Assembly: GCA_937936695.1 (NCBI GenBank)
Contig: CALHCK010000064.1
Location: 1-10,981 of the forward strand
Origin: an uncultured Polaribacter sp.
GTDB lineage: Bacteria; Bacteroidota; Bacteroidia; Flavobacteriales; Flavobacteriaceae
Direction of reading: 5' to 3'
DNA length: 10,981 nucleotides
Below, one piece after another: positions 6,437 through 10,981 of this stretch. The translations under genes were made by a program, and so were the position numbers. Under the pieces are notes generated by a model, which did no database searches, was not told the origin of the DNA, and saw nothing but the letters and a program-made list of their open reading frames with translations. The first letter of the stretch is position 1. Each line of letters starts with the position of its first letter.

Positions 6437-7624
6437 ATGAAAAATCTTTTATCAGACAGAATTAATAGCTTGCCAGCTTCTCAAACTTTAGCAATGGCAG
6501 CAAAAGCTAGAGAATTAAGAGCAGAAGGGAAAGACATTATTGGATTAAGTTTAGGAGAGCCAGATTTTAACACTCCAGATTTTATTAAAGAAGCTGCTGT
6601 AGAGGCAATTAATCAAGACTATAATTCGTATACTCCTGTAGATGGATATTTAGAATTAAAAGAAGCAATTTGCACAAAATTTAAACGCGATAATAATATT
6701 AGCTACAAACCAAGTCAAATTGTAGTATCTACTGGTGCAAAACAGTCTATTGCAAACATAATGCAAGTATTATTAAACCCTGGAGACGAAGTTTTATTAC
6801 CTTGTCCTTACTGGGTAAGCTATTCTGCAATTGCTACTTTGTGCGAAGCTAAATCTGTAGAAATACCATCTTCTATAGAAACTAACTTTAAAATAACAGC
6901 AGAACAATTAGAAGCTGCTATTACACCAAAAACAAAGTTAATTTTATTTAACTCACCTAACAACCCAAGTGGTGTTATGTATACGCAAGCAGAATACGAA
7001 GCGTTAGGAAAAGTATTAGAAAAATACCCTAATATTTTTATTATGAGTGATGAAATTTACGAGCACATCAACTACGAAACAAAACCTTTTAGTATTGCTG
7101 CAATACCAAGTTTATACGACAGAACAATTACTGTTAACGGATTAGCAAAAGCATTTGCAATGACAGGTTGGAGAATTGGTTACATTGGTGCTCCTGAATG
7201 GATTGCTAAAGCTTGTACTAAACTACAAGGACAAATTACTTCTGGTACTAACTGTATTGCACAAAGAGCTGCAATAACTGCTGTTTTAGCACCTGTATCT
7301 AAAATTCAATACATGGTAGACGAGTTTAAAACTCGTAGAGGTATTATTATTGATTTATTAAGAGAAATAGACGGATTTAACGTAAACGTACCAGAAGGTG
7401 CTTTTTATGTTTTCCCAGACATCTCTGCTTTCTTTGGTAAAACTATTAAAGGTAAATTAATAGAAAACGCTAGCGATTTTGCAATGTTGTTATTAGAAGA
7501 AGCTAATGTTGCTACAGTAACAGGAGAAGCTTTTGGTGCACCAAATTGTATCCGTATTTCTTATGCAGCTTCAGAGCTACAAATAAGAGAAGCAATTAAA
7601 AGAATTAAAGAAGCTTTAAGCTAA
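6437..7624 (+). CDS. Class I PLP-dependent aminotransferase, aspartate aminotransferase type
   Basis: This cytoplasmic enzyme most likely transfers the amino group between aspartate and 2-oxoglutarate (EC 2.6.1.1), linking amino acid synthesis and the TCA cycle. It has 395 residues, normal for the I-beta/gamma subgroup (genes called aspC or aatA elsewhere). Motifs are LSLGEPDFNTP at 37-47, YTPVDGYLELKEAI at 65-78, STGAKQ at 98-103 in the cofactor-phosphate loop, NSPNNPSG at 172-179 with Asn175, SDEIYEH at 204-210 with Asp205 and Tyr208, and NGLAKAFAMTGWRIGY at 234-249. The last holds Lys238, which forms the Schiff base, and Arg246. CIRISYA at 371-377 has Arg373, which binds the substrate carboxylate. 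Related class I enzymes use other amino acids, so substrate range is an inference. It starts 22 nt after the desaturase stop, probably in one transcript, and ends at a clear intrinsic terminator. Confidence 0.9.
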   Translation: MKNLLSDRINSLPASQTLAMAAKARELRAEGKDIIGLSLGEPDFNTPDFIKEAAVEAINQDYNSYTPVDGYLELKEAICTKFKRDNNISYKPSQIVVSTGAKQSIANIMQVLLNPGDEVLLPCPYWVSYSAIATLCEAKSVEIPSSIETNFKITAEQLEAAITPKTKLILFNSPNNPSGVMYTQAEYEALGKVLEKYPNIFIMSDEIYEHINYETKPFSIAAIPSLYDRTITVNGLAKAFAMTGWRIGYIGAPEWIAKACTKLQGQITSGTNCIAQRAAITAVLAPVSKIQYMVDEFKTRRGIIIDLLREIDGFNVNVPEGAFYVFPDISAFFGKTIKGKLIENASDFAMLLLEEANVATVTGEAFGAPNCIRISYAASELQIREAIKRIKEALS

Positions 7625-7645
7625 ACTCTTTAGTTTTATATATAT

Positions 7646-7677
7646 AAAATCCATCTTTTTTAAGGTGGATTTTTTTT
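7646..7677 (+). terminator. Intrinsic terminator of the desaturase-aminotransferase operon
   Basis: An 11-bp stem (7647-7657 with 7662-7672, one G-U pair) closes a TTTT loop and is followed by a run of T to 7677. It begins about 20 bases after the aminotransferase stop codon, which is a textbook position and shape. Confidence 0.85.
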
Positions 7678-7682
7678 ATTTA

Positions 7683-7858
7683 GGCGTGTTTTTATGAAAA
7701 ATAAAAACCGCGCTATACACTATATCTTTTTAAAATTAACATTTTGCAGGCATATCTATTTTTTAGCCTTCTCTACAATTGGTTCGTATTTAATTACAAA
7801 TAGTATTTAAAAAGGATGCCTTTACTATCGCTCACGCAAGCCTCTCTAATAACAATAA
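7683..7858. repeat. Structured noncoding intergenic element, probable flavobacterial repeat
   Basis: The 325-bp spacer 7625-7949 holds no credible gene but has nested symmetry. GCGTG (7684-7688) can pair with CACGC (7833-7837). Inside it are a hairpin with 8-bp arms GTTTTTAT/ATAAAAAC (7688-7695, 7701-7708) and a 9-bp pair CTTTTTAAA (7726-7734) with TTTAAAAAG (7806-7814). The GC-containing pieces GGCGTG, CCGCGCTATA, AAAAAGGATGCC and CTATCGCTCACGC stand out from the AT-rich surroundings. They resemble an intergenic element I remember seeing in many Flavobacteriaceae genomes, normally with a shorter central hairpin. About 70 bases between the 9-bp arms would be an insertion or a diverged loop. 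Family membership rests on memory and needs a genome search. The strand of any transcript is unknown. Confidence 0.5.
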
Positions 7859-7924
7859 GTATTTACTAACTAGTTAGCACCAATAAAAACTCAAACAAAA
7901 AGTTACCTAATTGGGAATTTTTAT

Positions 7925-7932
7925 TATATTTG
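7925..7932 (+). promoter_or_regulatory. -7 promoter element of higBA
   Basis: TATATTTG is an exact TAnnTTTG match ending 17 bases before the GTG start of higB, giving a leader of about 11 bases. Just upstream is a small palindrome AATT-GGG-AATT (7909-7919). Toxin-antitoxin operons of this type are normally repressed by the antitoxin or the complex at their own promoter, so this is a candidate binding site, though short. Confidence 0.55.
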
Positions 7933-7949
7933 CATTACAATAAAAATAA

Positions 7950-8243
7950 GTGAGAGTAATATCAAGAAAAGCATTACGTGAATTTTGGCAAAAACACGCA
8001 GACAGTGAAGAACAATTAAAATCTTGGTATCGAGAAACAGAAAAAGCAACTTGGAAAAATATAAATGAATTAAAAACTGACTATCCAAGTGCGAGTATTT
8101 TAAAAGATAATAAAATTGTATTCAACATTAAAGGAAATAATTACAGACTGATTGTTAAATTCAATTTCGACTATCAAATTTCTTGGATACTATTTGTTGG
8201 AACTCACGCTGAATATGATAACATTAATGCAAACGAATTGTAG
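7950..8243 (+). CDS. higB: HigB-type toxin, RelE-like mRNA interferase
   Basis: The 97-residue protein matches the HigB_toxin family (RelE/ParE fold), toxins that cleave mRNA on the ribosome when not bound by antitoxin. Recognisable parts are RVISRKALREFW at 2-13, WYRETEKATWKN at about 26-37, DYPSASILKDNKIVFNIKGN running from about 44 to 63, YRLIVKFNFDYQ at about 64-75, and the ending FVGTHAEYDNI, which is close to the family's typical 'FIGTHAEYDkI'. The start is GTG: an in-frame TAA stands directly before it, and the family begins 'MR.IS' at this point. It is complete. The antitoxin gene follows after 2 nt, so the pair is one operon read from the TATATTTG box. The gene order toxin first is the HigBA order. 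The pair lies between two noncoding repeat-like elements, suggesting acquisition as a module. Confidence 0.92.
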   Translation: MRVISRKALREFWQKHADSEEQLKSWYRETEKATWKNINELKTDYPSASILKDNKIVFNIKGNNYRLIVKFNFDYQISWILFVGTHAEYDNINANEL

Positions 8244-8245
8244 TT

Positions 8246-8611
8246 ATGAGTTTAAAACCAATTAAAACAGAGAAGGATTACAATCAAGCTATTGAAAGAC
8301 TTGGTGAGATATTTGACGCAAAAAAAGGAACTAAAATTGGAGATGAATTAGAAATTCTTTCGATTCTAATCGACAAATACGAAAACGAACATTTTCCTAT
8401 CGAACTTCCTGACCCGATTGAAGCTATAAAATTCAGAATGGAGCAAATGGGAATGAAACAAAAAGATTTAATAGAAGTTATTGGTTTTAAAAGTCGTGTA
8501 AGTGAGATTTTAAATAGAAAAAGAAAACTTACTCTTGAAATGATTAGAAAACTAAGTAAAACCCTTAAGATTCCGACTGACGTATTAGTTCAAGAATATG
8601 CTGTGAAGTAA
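8246..8611 (+). CDS. higA: HigA-type antitoxin, XRE-family helix-turn-helix protein
   Basis: The 121-residue protein should neutralise the adjacent HigB toxin by direct binding and repress the operon by binding DNA at its promoter. The N-terminal half (about 1-55) is helical and matches the extended HigA form with a conserved opening 'iktekdy..al.rl..if'. A helix-turn-helix domain follows at about 57-112. KQKDLIEVIG at 71-80 contains the first helix, SRVSEILNRKRKLTLEM at about 83-99 spans the recognition helix and the turn after it, and RKLSKTLKIP at 101-110 ends the domain. The gene starts 2 nt after the higB stop, consistent with translational coupling. Nothing suggests damage. Codon use looks slightly less TTA/AAA-heavy than in the neighbouring genes by eye, but this was not computed. 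Confidence 0.92.
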   Translation: MSLKPIKTEKDYNQAIERLGEIFDAKKGTKIGDELEILSILIDKYENEHFPIELPDPIEAIKFRMEQMGMKQKDLIEVIGFKSRVSEILNRKRKLTLEMIRKLSKTLKIPTDVLVQEYAVK

Positions 8612-8619
8612 AATACTGG

Positions 8620-8820
8620 TGGCAACACGGTATATAAAACATAGCTAATAAGTGCTAAACCGAAAGGTTTGTGTATATTTATAAAGTCAACCAAATTTTT
8701 AATTTAGCTTTTAACAAGAGAAAAATTAAAAAAACATAAAAATTCGGCTCGTTGTTAATTCGAAAAGTTAATGCCTTTTTACACGCTACGTTTCATACAC
8801 AAGTCCGATAATAGCAATAA
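8620..8820. repeat. Structured noncoding element downstream of higA
   Basis: The 259-bp gap 8612-8870 has no gene. A long-range imperfect inverted repeat pairs GTAT..AAACATAGC (8630-8645) with GCTACGTTTCATAC (8785-8798), 8 of 9 paired in the inner part. Inside is a small hairpin AAACC-GAAA-GGTTT (8657-8670). The outer pieces GGTGGCAACACGGTAT and CACAAGTCCGATAAT resemble the ends of intergenic elements I recall following accessory genes in flavobacterial genomes. The large folded shape with short conserved ends is reminiscent of cassette recombination sites, but the integron core sites are not clearly present. Its last 24 bases resemble the end of the element at 7683-7858. Confidence 0.45.
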
Positions 8821-8854
8821 AAAAAGCCTCATAAATACATTTACAAGGCTTTTT
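8819..8854. terminator. Terminator of the T9SS protein gene, possibly bidirectional
   Basis: Perfect 9-bp arms AAAAAGCCT (8821-8829) and AGGCTTTTT (8846-8854) surround a 16-base loop. On the minus strand the stem is followed by a long T run, the classical form of an intrinsic terminator, 17 bases after the stop codon of the large gene. In the plus direction the arm itself ends in five T, so it could also stop higBA transcripts. Confidence 0.8.
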
Positions 8855-8870
8855 GTAGTATTAAACAACT

Positions 8871-10981
8871 CTAATTCACAATTAATTTCATGGTTTTATA
8901 TTTTCTAAAATCATTTCTAATTTTCACAAAATACATTCCAGATTTTAAGCCATCTCTATTAAAAACAATATTATTATTACCCGTTACCACATTTGCTTTT
9001 GTACTTTTAACCAATGCTCCTGTAATACTATAAACTTCTAAAGTAGTAGTTGTATTTAATTCAGAATAAAAACTAATAATAGCATGGGTATCTACAGGAT
9101 TTGGCACTAACAAAATATCATTTTCAGCAATAACCTGTTCATTAATATTTAGCACTTCTAACTGATTAAATTCTATATTTTTTATAATCATTTCTTTCTC
9201 CAATACTGTTACTCCATCAGACGCCATGGTAAACTCAATAGTAACTGCATCATTTAAATCTATATCAGTTCCTAATTCTGATTCAAAATGAGCAAAAGGT
9301 ATTGTATAATGTTGCTCCGTTTCATTTAAAGTAATCGTTGTTCTAAACTGATTTTCCCAATCAGTAATTCCTTTTTTTGTAATAGTTATCTCAACATCAC
9401 CCGTGCCGCTTGCATCTAATTCTAATGCATCAAACGCAGACAAGTTTACCTCATTAAATCTAGGTGTAAAAGATCTATAAGCAGCCACATACTCGCTAGT
9501 TGTTGCTTTTAGTGCAATGTTTCTTTCTACTCTATACCCCGTTCCTGTATAAATATCTTCATTCTGGGTAATCGCAAACTCTTCAATAGTTGTACCTGCT
9601 GCGGCATCATCTTTACCCCATACTCCGTCAGACATAAATAAATCATCTGGTGTTTGGTTGTTTCCTGCATCAATTCTAAAACCAACATCAAAAATATTTC
9701 CTGTTTCTATTACTAAAGGTGTAATAAAACCCTCTGCTAACTCAATTATTTCATTAAAAAGCATCGTTTCAGAAGTTTCTGTTCTTTTAAAACCACCAGT
9801 AACAGTAATTTCTTTAGTTCTATTTACATTTACCAACTCTAACTCTAAAGCTCCATTTTTATACACTCCTTTTTTAACAAAAACGAAAGGAGGTCTAGAA
9901 TTATTATATGTAGATATTGGTTTCTGAACTTCAAATAAAGCCAAAGCTTCTTCTCCTAAAGTAATTAAATCATCAATTGAATTTGTCCAAATCTGAAAAT
10001 TATAAAATGTTGCATCTTTATCATATTTATCAATATTCCAGTGACTTTCTATTTCAAAACTATTCCTATCATCACTTAATTTCCCAGAAAAACTTAATAC
10101 AAACTCTTTACTACCATCAGCATTTTTAATAATTGATTTTATAAATGTTTGCTCTTTAATTTCTATAGTAGATACTGATAGTAATTCTGCTCCTAGTAAC
10201 CTGTCGCAAATAAACTTGGTATGCTCATATACACCATTTTCTGTTTTAATTGCCAAAATAGCAGCCACTGTAGTATCATCTTTAATATAATCTACAGAAA
10301 ACAATTCTTTAGCATTAGTTAGCGCAATTAAATCCGACGGAGAAGATTCTACCGTGGTAGCTCCTGCTATAACATCTAAAGGAATTAAATCTAGCAAACT
10401 AAAACTTTTCTTTTTAGAACTAACTTTTTTATATGTTTTAGATTTTTGTACTCTTTTTGCTCTAACTTTATTAAACTTATAGTTTGTTTTGTTTCTAATA
10501 TAATTTCTCTTATTTATTTGCTGAGAAAGACGATTGTTACTTTCTAAACCACCATCATTACCAGAGGATACTTGAGGTGCAATCACAGGACACGCTAAAA
10601 CACCAGAACACGCAGGGTCATCACAGTCTACCAATCCATCTCCATCATCATCTAAACCATTTGCACAATCTTCTTGAGGCACGGGTGCTGTCGGACATCT
10701 TGCTCCATCATTAGAACTGCTAGATGGACCAAAAGCAAAAAGATTAGAATCCATTGTATTACCAATTTCTAAAGACTGTACTTCTTTAATTACATACACA
10801 GTTCCTGTTTGATTAGCAGATACGTAAAAACGACCAGAAGCATCAAAATAAACAGCTCCGTATGTATAATTTAAACCCGATAAAATAGGTACTTCTCCTA
10901 AATCTATTACCTCGCTAGTAGCAGCGTTTATTCTGTACAAATGATTGGTACTTTTTTCAACAGTATACAAATTACCATCTA
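8871..10981 (-). CDS. Large T9SS-exported surface/secreted protein, 5' end outside the window
   Basis: The last 702 residues are visible and the frame stays open to the window edge. The apparent first Met (10970) is an internal TTG (Leu) preceded by Asp-Gly-Asn, so it is not the start. Counting from that Leu, residues 1-62 look like blades of a propeller-like DUF6923-type domain (LYRINAATSEVIDLGEV). About 100-127 is a MopE/thrombospondin-like calcium-type motif (DCANGLDDDGDGLVDCDDP, ending in paired Cys). About 148-190 is a strongly basic Lys/Arg linker. About 190-440 is a region I cannot assign. About 440-610 is beta-rich, including a galactose-binding-like stretch. From about 622 a type A T9SS sorting domain begins (LVPNPVDTHAIISFYS) and ends GMYFVKIRNDFRKYKTMKLIVN-like, minus its last residues. 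The protein should be exported through the Sec system and then T9SS and anchored or released outside the cell. No enzyme motif is visible. Confidence 0.85.
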   Translation of the reverse strand, partial: DGNLYTVEKSTNHLYRINAATSEVIDLGEVPILSGLNYTYGAVYFDASGRFYVSANQTGTVYVIKEVQSLEIGNTMDSNLFAFGPSSSSNDGARCPTAPVPQEDCANGLDDDGDGLVDCDDPACSGVLACPVIAPQVSSGNDGGLESNNRLSQQINKRNYIRNKTNYKFNKVRAKRVQKSKTYKKVSSKKKSFSLLDLIPLDVIAGATTVESSPSDLIALTNAKELFSVDYIKDDTTVAAILAIKTENGVYEHTKFICDRLLGAELLSVSTIEIKEQTFIKSIIKNADGSKEFVLSFSGKLSDDRNSFEIESHWNIDKYDKDATFYNFQIWTNSIDDLITLGEEALALFEVQKPISTYNNSRPPFVFVKKGVYKNGALELELVNVNRTKEITVTGGFKRTETSETMLFNEIIELAEGFITPLVIETGNIFDVGFRIDAGNNQTPDDLFMSDGVWGKDDAAAGTTIEEFAITQNEDIYTGTGYRVERNIALKATTSEYVAAYRSFTPRFNEVNLSAFDALELDASGTGDVEITITKKGITDWENQFRTTITLNETEQHYTIPFAHFESELGTDIDLNDAVTIEFTMASDGVTVLEKEMIIKNIEFNQLEVLNINEQVIAENDILLVPNPVDTHAIISFYSELNTTTTLEVYSITGALVKSTKANVVTGNNNIVFNRDGLKSGMYFVKIRNDFRKYKTMKLIVN

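Noticed and set aside
7694..7810. A 38-codon open frame with a hydrophobic stretch, starting ATGAAAAATAAA
   Set aside because: It lies wholly inside the structured intergenic element, its ends coincide with the hairpin arms, it has no promoter of its own, and it resembles no known small protein. Symmetric AT-rich DNA explains it.
7910..7945. A TTG at 7911-7913 as the -33 element of the higBA promoter
   Set aside because: It is only 11 bases from the -7 box, while 17-23 is usual in Bacteroidota. The -7 element alone is reported.
9658..9927. Plus-strand open frame of 89 codons opposite the T9SS gene
   Set aside because: It is antisense to a continuous long coding frame, with no promoter and a composition expected of an antisense shadow.
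8868..10970. The apparent start of the large minus-strand gene at 10970
   Set aside because: The codon is TTG, the frame is open beyond it to the edge with Asp-Gly-Asn before it, and no signal peptide follows, so the gene is cut by the window.

Overview
The window is AT-rich (roughly 30% GC by eye). It looks like chromosomal DNA of a Bacteroidota member, most likely family Flavobacteriaceae. The evidence is a C-terminal type IX secretion (T9SS) sorting domain on the large right-hand protein, several exact matches to the Bacteroidota -7 promoter element TAnnTTTG, no clear Shine-Dalgarno sequences, and protein families typical of marine flavobacteria. There are no rRNA or tRNA genes, no insertion sequence, no phage genes and no CRISPR array.

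Left part (1-1164): a duplicated operator-like palindrome lies over a promoter in front of a small DUF3995 membrane protein gene. The next gene is convergent and encodes a small protein with a probable NTF2/SnoaL-like fold. An AT-rich palindromic region separates the two.

Middle (1165-7677): glutaminase (glsA) is followed 15 nt later by an exported sialate O-acetylesterase-type SGNH hydrolase. The pair ends at a strong inverted repeat shared with the convergent rsmG-aldo/keto reductase pair. In that pair the reductase uses a TTG start 6 nt after the rsmG stop, in the same reading frame. Divergent from rsmG, with TATTTTTG promoter elements facing both ways, runs a membrane fatty-acid desaturase plus class I aspartate-type aminotransferase pair, closed by a good intrinsic terminator.

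Right part (7678-10981): this is the accessory-looking section. A HigB/HigA toxin-antitoxin pair, with a GTG start and its own TATATTTG promoter, sits between two noncoding structured elements whose 3' ends resemble each other. This suggests a small gene cassette in a repeat-rich intergenic region. After a bidirectional terminator comes the 3' end of a large minus-strand gene for a T9SS-exported protein. It carries a probable propeller-like segment, a MopE-like Asp/Cys calcium-type motif, a very basic linker, an unassigned beta-rich region and a sorting domain. Its 5' end lies outside the window.

Most genes here are ordinary metabolic, ribosome-maintenance and envelope genes, and I see no clear undescribed multi-gene system. 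The points most worth a second look are the twin operators at the left edge, the two related noncoding elements around higBA, the in-frame TTG coupling of rsmG and the reductase, and the unassigned central region of the T9SS protein.
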